From NCBI GenBank assembly GCA_017562135.1, contig QEYB01000050.1, positions 1-64,000 on the forward strand: a stretch of 64,000 nt of DNA. The letters run 5' to 3'. Every line of letters begins with the position of its first letter. Within the stretch, counting starts at the first letter, position 1. The DNA comes from Dipylidium caninum (Eukaryota; Platyhelminthes; Cestoda; Cyclophyllidea; Dipylidiidae). The notes beneath the pieces were generated by a model. The model was not told the DNA's origin and ran no database searches. It was given only the letters and a program-made list of their open reading frames with translations. Positions 46,852 to 61,800 of the stretch are shown in pieces. The translations under genes were made by a program, and so were the position numbers.

Positions 46852-49800
46852 AATACTATCCTTTTACTTAGGATGAATGTCTGAAATTCTGGTTATCGCT
46901 CTCGTAGACTGAATCACAAAACTCGTAAGTATAACTAGCTACACGTAGAAAGGAAAGTCTCCTCATTCCATCTACATGACCTGTTAGGCTCATGCCTTGG
47001 AAGTAGTAAAAACGCTGATTTCTAGTTACTTACATTTGGGTTGCTATCGCAGGATGCGGTCGCGCCGGACTGGAGGAGAATACCCTGCCAATATACTGAG
47101 AATCCAAATAATTTCTCTAGTGACGGCAAAAAATCCCGTGAAGATTCGAAAGAGCCAGTAATTTTTGATTAATGACTTCATTTTTTATCGTTTGACAATA
47201 TCCTATTAAGCATTCACCAGTTTAAACTTTCTTAGTTCTCGGAAGGTGGTAGTTACGAAATCTGTCGAAAGGAATTTGAAAAAAAAGCTGTGCGGTGAAT
47301 AGACTTTGGAGCATCCCTCAGGCGAAAATGAATGGGGACTCCGCCCAAACCCTAAAGATTATGGAGTGAAGGGACGAAGAGAGGCAAGAGAGATTTTACT
47401 AAGAATATCTGCGGATTTATGACCATACATGCATCCGACAGACCCCACTTCCCCCTAACGTGAGTAGACTCCTGTGCTCCTTGGTTGTTGTATGAGTATC
47501 CCTGGTGTCAGTCTGGTGTGCCAGGTCGCAGTTAACTGTGTTGCCAACACTAACTACAGCGCCGCTCGAGCTCTTGATAGACACTGAGCCAACCACACAT
47601 GACAGCTCTCCTCTCCTCTACAAACACAGTGGCGGAGAAAGTAATGCCACAAACTATCGCCGGCTACTGCTCAGTGTGTGAATTTATGCTACCTTTAATG
47701 CCGAACATAATCACATAAAATTCGGCCTACACCGATCTAAAAGCAGGTTCAAATGTACCTCAAAATCGGGACTCTATGTCTTTTAGGCTGCAAATGGTAC
47801 TTTTCCCCTCGACTTGCGGAGCAGCAATTCACTGAAAATCGCTTGGGCGACAGTGAATTGTGAAAGCCCTGAATTGAGGAATAATAAGGACTGAAATGAT
47901 TGCAATCTCTGCTCCCCTCCCCCTGCTTACAGACAATCACGTGCCCCTCTCGAAGTCTATGCATTTAAAGGTAAACCACTTCATTTGGGTGTTATCCAAA
48001 TCTGAGTGTCGCATGCCTCGCTGTATTTTAATCCATACTTTTGTGTCTTTTTATTTAAGATGGCAAAATAACAAAGCCACAAGTGGACGCATGCTGTACA
48101 ATGGTCTGAAGGAGTTAAATATGCAAAAAATTACACTACTTTCCCCCTTTCCGTTTTAATGATCCTGTTAGTATGACTATGAATGGGAAGAGCGTTGCAG
48201 TGTAATCCTCGGTAGATTGTTAGAAGTCTTACCTTTTTGCTGGTTGTCGATGAAGGACGCTAAGGGAAGTCGAACACCTCGAAGACCACTCATGTACTCC
48301 TCCCTCATTTTCACAGTGGTGTTAAGAGTTGTTAAATACTGACCGATAGCCGGTAAATCTGGCCCCCAGCTTACACGAAATCACCCCAGTGCGTTTCGTC
48401 CCGGGGCAATGACAAATGTTTTGATTTCACCTGAGTTTGTAGTGAAAATTTTTATGTTACCCGTCGAGTTTACTTCATGAGACCATCCTTTAATTAGGAA
48501 AGACCTGAAAAACACTGCTTCATCCTTCGTTAAACCCTTTCTTCTCACTATTAAATAGACAGGCTGTGGAGGGACATTAAATCACTTCACACTGATGTTT
48601 AGTGGTGGAGGTAATTTAGGTTACTGGAGCCAAGCTAGCTTAACCTCCTATCTTGGTCTCTTAACATCAGACTGTCCGTCCTGCGCAAAAGCTTGCTATT
48701 CACCTTTCCCTCAAGGGTAAGAGTTAATCTGACTGAGCTATCATCTATTTGGGCGGACGCCAGATACTGGTAACTGTTGAGACGTACCATGTCGCGGCAT
48801 AACAATAGGCGTAGTTGAAAGAGTAACTACGCACTGGGCATTTTGCACCAATTTCGGTCACAATAAACTCAAGTAGTTAATAGGGAGGTGGCTGGCCACT
48901 CCTGAGGCTGACGGAATGACCGCGAAACCCCCGCCTAAAGACGAGTCAAGATGGTCTTATAAATTAAACATTCTTTTTAGCAGATTATAAACTAAGTGAC
49001 TGCAGGTGAATAAGGTCGGGTTTGTGTAGGGTTCGAGTCTAGAGTTAATTCCACGGGTACACAAGAACGTTCGATGGGAGGGAAAAAGTATACCTTCCGT
49101 CGCCATGACAGTGGTAATGTGCAATCCACGCGGCACGTTTCGCATGTGCAAGTGAGTTGATTTTGGGTTTGAATGCGGAAGGCGGGTGAAACCTCACTCA
49201 AGGAGGACGATGATGGCTACGTTAAATATTGTAGTGCCCTGTGTTTACACATCCAAGATGGGTAAAATAAGGGCATACTAGTGATGCGATACACCGTCTT
49301 CGTGGATCCCTGATGGCCCTCAGGACGCATAGTAGAATATCTTATACTTGTAGATGATGGCTGTTAGCACAAGCATCATTTGTCTGGCCTGAATAGATGA
49401 TCAAGGTGAAGGAGTCTACAATAAATGGGTATCAGCCTCCAAATCATGCAGTTTGAGGGTGTCATTAGCCATCTTAAAACTGCTCAAATCTGTTTACTAA
49501 CTTTCATGCATGCTCAAAGTGCGAAAGACTGGTGGCACCTTGAAATTAACTCTTCAAAGCAACCCTGGGACAATATAAAAGCGATAGTGGTGTCGGCAGA
49601 TAGAGAGCAGTACTTTTCCACGCCCAGTAGGGAAGAGAACGGCTGTGATCCAGCCGACAAAGCAGCCGCTTCCTCCGCCACATAGTTCGTAGCCTACTTA
49701 GTCATGCAAGCCATGTTTCTGGCTAATTTTCCTTGTAAGTGTTGAACTTTTGACTATGACAACTCAGGGGTCACAGATCCGGATGTCGAGTTATTTAGTG

Positions 49801-52800
49801 TAGGCCGCCTGGCACTGTAATGGATCCGCATCAGCATTTCATGAAGCGATAAGCATTCAATCCAGTTTCTTGTAGTAGGCGATGCTAAAGAGAGATGAAA
49901 TAAACGCTCCTTAAGCACTCTACTGGCTTCCTGAATTTGTAATGTTTTTCAGCACAACTTTGGAGTGGAGCTTGCCCTGAATTGGGGTTTTGCCTCTCCA
50001 AGTCTACGTATGAAGAGTGGACGACAATTAAAACGCCCAAATTTTGGGGGCGCTGCGAATCCACTTATCAGACTGGAAACAGAAAGAGCACCCATTAATT
50101 TTTAAACTGAACCTGACACACTTTCAGCCCTCATTCGGGCCACAATTTCCGTAATTATTGCTCATTGCTCTGGTAATGGACGTCATGATCCAAGGATTTT
50201 CTATTGACCCTAAGAAATTTCTCAAATCCTATCGAAATAAAACTCGTCGCGTGTTAGCTCGCAGAGGATTTCGCTTAACCTCTTGTATCACGCAGTCTCT
50301 CCTGCACTCTCCTTAATGCCCCACTGTCATAAAGCATTAGCAGCTTGCGCAGACGGGAGACGTGAGGAGATGTCAGGTCCGATAAACTGATGCCGATGTT
50401 GGAGAATAAACAGAAAGTGGTGAAACATACTCTCGAAAATTGGACAATTCCATATGACAGCAGGTTGAACGGTAGTCATATACTTCCTTTGCGAAGCCAG
50501 TTACACTTCCAAAAATGAGTGATGAGTTGATAAGAAGCTGTTTTGCTAGCATATTCACTCGTGAACACCCATCTCGTCCGCAGCTTCGACTCAAAGAATG
50601 CAGAATTTAGGGAAAGGTGAGGCGGCAGTCCAGTAGACTGAATGACATTACCGCTGGTGAGCTGATGCGCCAAACTGGGTTCCCCACCGATGTCGTACAA
50701 AAATGCCTCATATACCTCACCTGGCTAATCAAACTGCCCAAGTCCGTCTTTTGCATAAAAACCTTTGTTCCCCCATAACGAATCTCCAACCTTGTGGAGG
50801 GTTTCGAGATTACAGAACCATATACGAATTTTTATAACGCCTTAAATAATCCTCTCTCCACACTATCACAAGTCACTTGACACTTCTACCTGAATTCATG
50901 CTCGTATCTCGGCATCTCCTAACGTTGCGCCGTTATTCCACCGCCCCAGATTCATGAACACCTTCTTTCAGTATAGCATCTTTGCCATTGTGTTTGCTTA
51001 AAATATCTCTTCATCCTCTTCTTCCCGACTCAGGTACACAGATCAGAGCTGCTGCGGTGATAAAAGAAGATGAGGTGGGGATTCAGGGCCGCACTCCTGT
51101 GAGCCATGCGATTAAGACTCAACTCTGACGGCAGAAGGAATCCCGTGATCTTTTAATGGGCCGCCCGAGGATATTGAAAACAAATGAACCAGCCGTAAAG
51201 AGAATAAAATTGTGACTGGCAAAGGACTGAGCAGAAGTCTTCAAGCCCAGTGGGTCGTATTGTTGGGGCTCCTCCCCTATTGCCCTAAAATTCGGCGCTT
51301 AAGGACTTCTAGTTGTTCACGTGGTTTTCACACTGACCGTCTCTCTTAGGGTTAAATAATTTAGGCAAGGGTAGAAATTTGCAGTAGAAAGCCAAATACG
51401 TCCCCCACAAGCTTGTTTGAAACACTCCCTCGAGGACTTATGATTAAGTTGTGTACAAATGCGACCGAGGAGTTCCCACAAAAGAATTTGTAGTTATAGT
51501 GGACGATACTTCCTCCCCTCGTATGTGAATTAAACTCGAAGGAGGTCTGGACATGATGGAAAGAAAACTCCAATTGGGAGCGGTGGCCCGTCCAAGTGAA
51601 AATCCACCGACGTTTGATGTTAAAAGAATTCTTTGCTCAATTCGCGTGGAGTACAGCCATTTCTCATAACTCTATCACCAAGCAGTATGAACGTGTATAT
51701 GGTTGGACTGCGAGGAGTAGGGTACAGCTTGAGTTAAGTTCGACTTTGGTATTGTGAACTTCTAACGCGCAACATCTTGAAACACGCCAGAGGAGCAATA
51801 GTATGTCTGTGTTTACACTGTTTATTCTGTCTTGCCTCACATCGCGGTCAAAATTTACTAGATAAAAATCGTGCTTTCCCTTCTCTCCTTCCGATCGTTT
51901 CTAACATCGGCATCTTAGGGGCCGACCTTTAGGAGTAGCAGTTTTCATCATGGAAACATGGTTGTCATCTCAAACTCACGCACCTCCGGACACTGCGAGT
52001 TCAAACTGAAGGACGGTGTGTAGAACATCCAATTGACATGACACTACTTCGTTTAAAGTGACATCACCGTGTAAAAGAAGTAACATTAGTGCCTAAGAGC
52101 TCTTTGCCTCACACACTGTCAGAGATTGAGAAGCCGTCAAATAAGGTGTTTGGTAAGATCGGAGTGTAACGTAAATTAAGTCAACGCTTTTGAACCAAGC
52201 ACCATATCATCCGTCGTTTCTAGGACATCCAGTCGCTTGAGCTCATTCTACCGACATGGAGTCTTGTAATAATTCACCAAGTTTTGAATTACACTTTCAT
52301 TAACGTCAGAACTTCCCTCCGACACATGGGCTAACCAGCTTACTTTTACGTGAGGAAGGAAAACATGACAGAATTTTTTTTGCTATTCGAGGAAAAAGTG
52401 GAAGCCTCAGCGAATATAAGTCGAGAAGCAATCATTCGAGATAAACATTTAGAAATTATTGCCACAAATTTGGCGAAATGGGAGACTTAAAGTGACCATG
52501 AGTCTTAGCTTACACGAAGAGTGGGCAGGCAGTAAATTTAATTAGTTAAGCCTGTCTTATAAATTTTTTATGTGTGCCAAACGAAAATGTTGGGCTGAAT
52601 ACGCGAGTTAGTCTCCGAGGCAAGTGGAAGTAAAATACACCATTAACCACACACCACTGAAATAGAATTGTTCATCTTTTCTTATCAACCTCGTCTTCCT
52701 GCCAAGCAGTCGGGCGTGATACACAACAAAGAAGAGACAAATGTAAAGTCAAATCGTGCCTGACCACGCACAAACTCGTACGAATGGACTGCGAGGCACC

Positions 52801-55800
52801 TGATAAAAATCCCACAGCACCACCGACACGAAGTAGTAAGAGTTCATCTATCCAGTTCTCGTGGATGTAGTGCTCAACAACTCACCGTAGACCGAAGATG
52901 TTGCGTCTAGAAGCACCTCCGAGGAGGGCAGAATTTCTCACCACGACTCTGTACATACGCCTCTGTTGTGCTTTACTTGTGAAAGGAAGCTACGAGCATC
53001 GCGTAATTATAAACAGTCACTCGTAAACAAAAGACGGAATTGCAAATATTTGGAGGGACAGGAAGAATTACTCCCGTCCCCTCTCCAAAAGACCGTTGTG
53101 GTCCGACGATTTGATGAAATTCTCTATTGAACCATGTAAAAAATCATCCAATCCTTTCCTCTCAATTTAGGAATTCGTCTTTAATTAGCTCTCCCTCCTC
53201 TCTGCCAGTGTGCCGATATTCTCGGGAAGGTGAAAAGCTTTTAGCGATTTTGTACCTTGACGGTATAGAGCGAATAGACAACTAAATTTAACAAGGCTGA
53301 CACGTAATGAATCTTGCAAATTTCTGCCCGCACTTAAATGACCTCTTCACCTTTAAGAAGAGCATCCTTAAAACTGCTGTTCATTGAATTTGCGACATAT
53401 CCATTACAGTAGTGTTGTTTACATGACTAGTTGATGGGGAGCTGGTGCGTATGAAATCTGAGTGGCCGGAGGTTGCGACGAAGTGGTTCAAAGTTTTCGT
53501 GGCTTTCCGCCTGCCTATCCACTTCGGTTACCAGCATCGTGGGGGAGTGGGTTGGCAAGGCGGAAAGTTAATGCGCCATATTTACGCGAAACTAGTTCCA
53601 CCACGCTTTCATTAAATACCATGACTCGAAATCATAGTGGACTGCTTTTATGAATTATTTCGCGGTGCACCAGTCTTTACGCGCGCACAAATGTCCAAGG
53701 TGGAAGTTACCCAAGCGACCGGTTTGGCGATTTCTTGAACCCATCATCCATTTCTTCGTGTTCACTTTCTCGTTAATGTCTACCTCCAAATCTCATGTCA
53801 TCCCGCCATCTGTGATGATTGGGAGGACGGCGGCTGGAAGAAGCACACTATTCACACATCTTATGAAGAGGTGTTCCTTTCACGTTAGCGAAAAACAGCG
53901 TCAAATAGGGGGCATTTACTGCAGCTTTTTGCTCTAATATTGCCGGTAATTTACCGGTTGTGCTGTCTAAAATTTGCTTTATAGTCGACGAGCAACTCTC
54001 CCCCCTCGTTGTGATCAAAATGGTATCGCGGAAGCAACGCAATGCGGTTAGAGTCCACGTCCTGTCTTTTTATGCTCAGATTTGTAGAAAGCGAGGAAAG
54101 ACATCATCCGGTATGAATGTTGAATTCATTATCAACCCAGTCTTTTGCCATTTCTACACATTTTCGGGGGGTCAAAGTGGACGATTCCTCTTTTCCTTAT
54201 ATTTGATGACTAAACTCTCGAACCATGATCGTCGCGTCCCCTTCCATTAAAACGGTGAATGTAGTCTCTGTTTTAAGGCCTTTGAATTACTATGCAATAC
54301 ATCCTTTACGCCTGGCACTGTGAGTTAGTGTCCTGATTGAGGGCTGGAACTAAGTTTGGACGACTGCTGAACGGGTCCAGCACCGCATTACAATAAAAAT
54401 AGACGTCCTGCTAGCTGAACTCTCAAGGACCCTATCACCACAAGCATGGTTACACTCTCACCAGTCAGGAAGAAGGACTGAATAAAGTGATATCGTCTCT
54501 ATCCTGATGATGGCACTTTTACCTATGGAGGTTTGTGTGAATTAGTCTCTGCCAAGTAGATCTTGGCAATTAAACTACGATTTATGTAGAGCCCATCTCG
54601 ACCATTATACTCATTAGTTAATGAGCTACAGTGAACAGTGTTATTTAGCGTAGGGAAATTCAGTCAATGGCAAAAAAAAAGCACATAAATCATTTTACGA
54701 ACTAAAATGAGTGAAGGTTCACATAGCTTTGCTGGACCAACCTCGTTCTTTTTCACATGCCACGAAGGACTCGGCATGAAAAATCCCATCTTGGTTGACA
54801 GCAGTTGTGAAAATTATGAAGGCTTCTTGTGAACAAAATAATCGGAGAAACCATACAGACCTGCCTCGCAGGATGGGGTACTCATTCTTTGCGTCATCTT
54901 ACGAAATGGACAAGGCTTGTCTCTTTCAGCCCTTCTTTTTCTCTACAACCAACAACATCAACATCAGTCATTTGAGTTGCCCCCTTGCCATATTGCAAGG
55001 GGACCACCAGGCGGGGAGGAGAATGTAATGGCGCGGTTCCCACCCAAGTGTCTCTATTCACTCAGTTGGCTTACTTTATCATGTCAGTTGTCCACCGCCA
55101 TCTCCACTAATAAGTGGATGAAGATGTTGTCGAAAAGCAGAGGTCGATTAAAACAACTAGGGCTAAAAGTTTCAAATAAACCTCTTCAAGGAATGTTAAG
55201 CTGACAATAAAAAGTGACATCGAGTTAGAGGACTTCCTTCATGCCTTCATGCTATTGTAGTGCTTGCTGCGCGGCCACTGCCGCAATTTCTTTAGTATAT
55301 TTATGCTCAGCTGGAGAAATAGTGACCAGCTTAGAACACTTTAATGGTTAAAAGAAGACATACTGTTCTTTTCATTACGGTATTTGGTCTTCACTCTCGA
55401 TAGTGAATAAGGCTACCCCTTTGGTTGGATGGTTGCCTGAACAGCAGATTGGCTACCACGGATCAGAGATCCTTAAAAATGTCACCTTTGTCTCCAGTTT
55501 TATTACCCGTTCAAGCAAACTGCGAGCGGGAGAAAGAGTAATGCAAAAGTCGAGTTACCTGAACGAGTTGCAACTAGTCCGACAGTGTTCTTCGGACGGA
55601 TTGAAAACCAAATTTAACAAGTTTAGATAAAATTGAAAAAAATATACGCGCGGTTCTCGGGTGTACTGCTTAGAGACAATGAATCCTTGCTGTGAAGAAA
55701 GGGATTTAAAATTTTTTTGGTCGACATTCACCAATCATCGCCGGTAGTCTGTGGAGTGGTTCGGATCAGATGCTTTCGTGCCAAGGCGGAAATGACTCGG

Positions 55801-58800
55801 AAAAGTAGAGGCTAAATGTCCAGAGGTTAGTAGGCGGCTATGTGTGGACTGCATCACACCAGTTTCGAGTTTAAATCATCGGCTTTGGCAGAATAAGTAG
55901 CAACTTCTGATCAAAGCAAGATTGTTGGTAATGGTGTCGGTAAGGGACTCATTGACCACACGTCTCACATCCAAGGAGAGGAGAAAAGGGGTGTTGATCT
56001 CTGCTCTATCATCGCCTATCTGCGGGAAGAGATATGAACAAATAACCAGTCTTAATTATTAACTGCTGATGCTCTTCCCCTTCACTGCTTATGACCCCCC
56101 AACGAGGGCTTCCTTTCCCCTCAGTGGATAGTGAAAGGCGTTTTAATGAGGTCTAAGTTCAATGCCAAATGCACTGTGGACTGAAGTTGCGTTGGAGAAC
56201 AGGATCCACCTACGCAGACTTCTTCTTTCATGTGCTTTGCAACCCACTGACCACTTAGGTCTATGCCCTACCGCCTAATCACGGTGGTTGTTATACCCTT
56301 CGACATATGGCCGAACCAGATGGATTTCGATTCTGAAATTTCTGAGGATATTTTGGCAGGCTGGGAGGGTAGCTGCATAAAATGCGCTAGTGTCCGTGTG
56401 GCATTAGTAAATGCCGGAAAGTCTTCTCCAATTCTCCAATGGCAACGTAAGCTCATTGGAAAGGTGTAGACAGGAGGTCAAGGGTAATGTTGGCACTTTC
56501 ACGCCCATTTCTCACTCTTAATTGGGTCAAATGTTAGTCTTGGGGTAGTTACGCCATCCCTCATCATTATTTTACCCTTCTACAGTTCGAATTAAGAAGT
56601 GGGAAAACGAACGAACTTTCGGCTTTGCCGACTTTGATCTGTCGGGTTCTCCTTTAGTTGAGAGTCTCCTCTCAAAGAATTTTGCATCACCTTAGATCTC
56701 CCATATTCGGCGACTCAATTTTAAAAAGAAAACTACGACTGATCAGAGTATTGAGCTGCTTTTATGGGATTTCAACACTCCGTGCGTGCTTGTGGCGATG
56801 TCGTCGTCACTCCCACATAATTGGCGGTTTTAACGAGTGGGGTTAGGGCAGCCCACGCGAGATCTGGGATGACAGGGGAGCGTCGTGGCGAAGAAAAGTA
56901 GAGTGGAAATCATCCAACTGTTGGAGCTTTTGTTGTCACCATCTTCGACAGAGCTGTGAACAAAGAGGCGAGCAAGTCATTTAGCGTGATTTGGGGTCCT
57001 AGTGCCACTTAGAAAGTTAGATAAATGAAGGTAACTTCGCAATTTCGTTGGCCGCTTCCTCCTCTTTCATGTCTCAATGTCAAGGCACGAATCGCCTGGC
57101 CCCAAATTTGTGAGCACTTTAAGGCGACTATTGTGGATTATGTACTTTTACCGATGACATCTTGTTTTCAGGGCATACTTCGGACAGAGTCACGGGTAAC
57201 AGGCAGAAATGTTCCCTCATCGAGAAGATGGATGAAAAGGGCGATTATTGTGGTGGACGGGGAGTTGGTTAAAACATTAGGATGCGTTCAGCTAGTGTGC
57301 ACAGCGAATAATAATTCCATAAATGTCGAACAGTTTGTGAATTTCTTCGAAATCTGAAAGAAGGTTTCATGAAATGAGACACTTCAGGCGAGCAACGAAG
57401 CATTGAATTGTCTACATTGTTGGGGGCACCAAACCGCAAAGGAGACGGTCATCCTTAGGAAACCACCACATATATTTTTGTGAAGGAGGTGTTTTTTCCA
57501 CAATAACAAACACAAATACTGAAGGAAGTGTCATTCGGTGTCCACTTTTAATTAAACAGCATCTCCTTAAGTGCATCGATGCCTAAGCCTCCTCTTAGTT
57601 GACGGCTCTACATACCGTTTAGCATTTCCACATTGTTGCTGCCGAGAGGTGAGAAGAGTTTTCGCTCCCATTACAACCATTAATGCGAAAAGGCTCGAAC
57701 AAATGACTTTTGTGAAGTGGCTCAACCCATTTTTTTACTTAATCTGCGCGGACTGTGGTATTGTTCTCAGTTGCCTGGTTGACTTGGCCATTCAAGGTAA
57801 ACTGCCCTCTAAATGAGCTTACAGATGATGACCATCTACTTTACCAGGCTACACATTCTTTACTCAGTGAAGTCTTCTGTCTTCGCTCAGTGGTCTGGCC
57901 CCTCGGCCACGGCGGTCCCCCATGCCCGCTTTCCTCTAGCTCTAACTTCTTTCACTGTAACTCCGTCTTGGTAGCTAAGAGTTCGGCGCACACACGCGAT
58001 ATTTGATGACTTCAAGTGAGTTGTCAATTTTAAAGATGTAAATGATAAATATAATTCAGGTTGACCTTCCATTGGTGTGAGTTTTGATAGTGAATTGAGA
58101 AGATGCATGTCCTCCGAACTAGAAATCCTTCACACACGGTGAGGAATGAGGGAAAGAACTTGAGGTTACCTCCACCAGATCGGTGAGACAGTTGCTGGAG
58201 ATTCCAGCAAAGATGACTTTTTCAAATCAGATTTTACGTTTTAGTTTACACCGGTGTCCATTATGCTGTCAACTCAGTCAGACACGCGTCTCACAACATT
58301 CTTTTAAAGTGCGAACGAAAACAAAGGCAGCCACACTCGTCGTTCCTGGTTCCCACAGCTTAATTTTTTTCATAATCCGAAGGACACGTATACTAGACTT
58401 TGTGAAGGAACACTTCGTGTCTCCTTCTCAAGCACTCCTCCGCCATTTTTGTGAGGCACAGACCAGAGACCAACACTCTACATGAAATTAATTGCCAGTT
58501 TTTCGAGTTGATTTGATGTGAGGAGATTTGTGTTTAAACAGCTTGGTACGATAGCTGATGGTATGAGACATTAGAGGCGATTTAACCAAAAAATCCCACA
58601 TCTTGAAGGTTAAAAACTACGGCCTGGGTATTTTCTGTTCTGGACTGAAGCACAAATTTTTTATTCTTCATTCGAGATCTAAGCCAATTATGCGGATTTT
58701 CCTTTTTTTATCTCTACTACACTACTCTTGTTTCGGGCGTGAATCGAGCAAAATGACTTTCATTCTAAGTGGCAAATGATGCCTTGACTCGCATTTGGTA

Positions 58801-61800
58801 AAAAATACTAATGCCATTTGAAAATTAGTTCCACACACATTTTGTTGAGGAGTAAAACACTTATTAGACCAGTCCCACGCTCCATAACCTTATCTAATTA
58901 ATCTTCCTCCAATTTTAGCACACCATTTTGTAGTTACACTGTACAACCATTGTGGTTTCGTCACAACCGCTTGCGCACAACTGATTGGGATGGTGTCCGG
59001 AAATGTCAACCCACACTAAAGGCGGAGGGGCTTTGCATTCTCACTGACGGGGTGACAATGGTAACCAGGTAGGTTTGTAGGTAAGGAAGGGAACCATTGC
59101 AAGTGAAAAAGATGAAACGGCTGACGGTACATTTGTGAGTGACATTCTTCCCTCAACCTCCTATTTTTCGCTCTAGGCGAATCAAATGGAATAAAGTTTC
59201 CTGACCTCTTGTAAAGGCGTTTGAAGTCACCCTTGCGACTTATGTCTTCATCCATTCATACAATACTACAGAAGACTATTTTTTACTTATTTCCTGGTCA
59301 ATAAGTAATCTTGACGCAAAGAAACGCGAGTAAGTGAATCGAGAGATTGGGATAAATAAATGACAGGAGGAGAAGTCGGGCACGCCCATACCGTCACTTC
59401 AAGCTGTTTATCACGACAAATCATCCCCTTAGTCGCATTCCCAAGTCCTCTTTGAACGCGTTTACTCCTTCGAGAATTAATGAGAATATTTATTTAATTG
59501 TCTTGGGGCCCCGGGGAAGAGGGAGGGGAAGGTCCCTACGATTTAAAAACTTATTGAATATTTGTATGTTGACTTAGCCACCTACGGCTCATGAACACCT
59601 TCGGTCTAAAAGAGGATAGGTGCAAGGGAGATGGGCAAGTTTCAGACACCCGTAACGAAGGGTATTGCCATTTTCTCAGACAGTTTTGACCCCATCCTTA
59701 TAAGAATGATCCTTGTAACGTGTATAACTTCATTTAAATGTCCTAATTTAGTACTCACGGAACGGGCACTTGTGATTTTATTTAATTTTTGACAAGACTC
59801 TTGTACCCACACTCAACTCGAGTGTATTTCCTGAGACCTAACATGAATACACACGCAGTCAGTGAGTACCAAATGCAGCTGAACATCAGCACAATAAGAT
59901 GAGCTTCTGACATCCAAGACAATCAGTGCAGACTGGCCGAAACAGGTGCAATAAACTGTCAAGGCAGTCAGTCATGGTTTCTTCTTATGAAAAGTCGAAG
60001 TGAATTTTTCCTCTATGCTGAGACCACGAATGTGGAGAGGAAGGGAACTTCAGACCATAAGTATGCTTCAAAATGCATCGTAATTGGAAAAGACGAACAG
60101 TAAAAATGAAATATTTCCATGTTATGATAGCTGGTGGGTGGATAATGCATTTCTTCAACTCGGAACTGATATAGAGTGATTTTTACACTTCTTGCCTCCT
60201 CTTCATGCGAACTGACGGCCATGTGTGTTTATTACACATTTTACTGCGTAGGAGCACACCATCAAGTGTTTTTGCAGCTCTGCTCTCAGTCGAGATACAA
60301 CAGGTTCCACAGAAAGCACTTAGTGAAGTCGTCATCAGCACCAAAATAAGTGAACCATCCACATCCCCCTAAGTAGTAGGATCAGGATACTCAGCTCTGC
60401 CACTACGAAGCCTTCCAAACTGTATCTCCACATTAGAGAGACAGACAGATTGGAAACGTGCGGCAGGAGGAGGAATTTCTCACCCGAAATCACGCCAATA
60501 CGGTGTCTGAACTTAGAAACCGAACTCCCAATCAAAAGGACTTTCGTCTGCAAAACACGAAGCTATGTGAATTTATGAGCCTAATTCTTTCAATCACTCA
60601 TCGCAGAACCATTTGCTGTGCGTCTGTGATATGAGAGAGGTATTCTCAAATCAAGTAAGCACTGTCCAAATCCAAGAAACTGTCAGGATGTAGCTGGTGC
60701 TTCGCCCATTCGGCGAAGAATCTGTCCCCTCCTTCTCCTTTCTCCTAATCCTCGTAAGATTCTCGTTACCTATCAATACGCAGCTCCATTTTTCAGCGTT
60801 GAAAAGTGACCGGTTAGAATGTTTGATGAGTCAAAAATTTTCGTGTTTAATGCAAAGGAGTGTTAGGACTTATGGTTAACCCGACGGCGAAGGCTTTATG
60901 TGAGCTGGCAGAAGATTTGATGTTGAAGACTACACAGACACAGAGCGTGTAGCTAAGGAGGTAGTGATTGCCCTTGCGATCCGTGAACATGGGGACGAAG
61001 GAGACACGTCGCCACGCACTGACTTCATCCCACGAATCGACACCTATCGGTAGGGCGCAGGGTCTTAATCCCTCCTTCATCCTCTCTGGAATCCTTTTTG
61101 AATGCCACGGTAAGTCCAATTTTTGGCATTCAATCATGTGGACTTACAGTCTTGTATTTAATTTACACAGGGTGAAACTTCGAATATTCACTTCTGGGAG
61201 TTATATTCACATTTCCCTTAAGCAGACCGGACGTTTGTTCTACTGGAAGGGAAGGAGTTGCCCGATAAAAAGCGGAATTACTAGCCCTGAGAGCGGGCAA
61301 CCAAATCTTGTGTCTCCTGGAATACATTGTACGAACCTCCCACATCTAACCGAGAATATATGCTCCATCGTGGATTTACTGCACAAGTCTAAAGCGACGC
61401 ACTACGTCCAGTGTGAGGAGAGGAGTCTACTTCACTCGTCCTAATGGACTTATGAACCTCAGAAATTGTATTTATATTATAATGAGCAAATTTGTCAAAT
61501 CACCATCAGACTATTTCCCTCGCAAACTTGATGAGAGCCAACGATGGAGGAAGTTAAACGTGACCCCATTTAAGATATAGTAGAAAAAAATGGGTAAATG
61601 ATGAATAGACAAAAGGAAGACGTGTGAAATGGGGTAAACAATAGAAGCACATAAATAATGCAGCTCCAGTAAACACTTGTACTGTCGCTCCGTCTTAATG
61701 GCTGCAGAGGCGACTCAAGTGAAAATAAAATACCTGTATTTTTTAAAGGTGTAACCTCGAGCGAGCAGGTTAAACTTGGATTACAAACGCGGAAATCTCC

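Noticed and set aside
48990..49060. B-box-like ggttcgagtct suggesting a tRNA
   Set aside because: No A box at the right distance and no pairing acceptor arms.
60968..61444. Longest plus-strand ORF (158 codons) in the gene-poor region
   Set aside because: Composition is unremarkable, no motif was recognised, and the length is compatible with chance for 34 kb in six frames.
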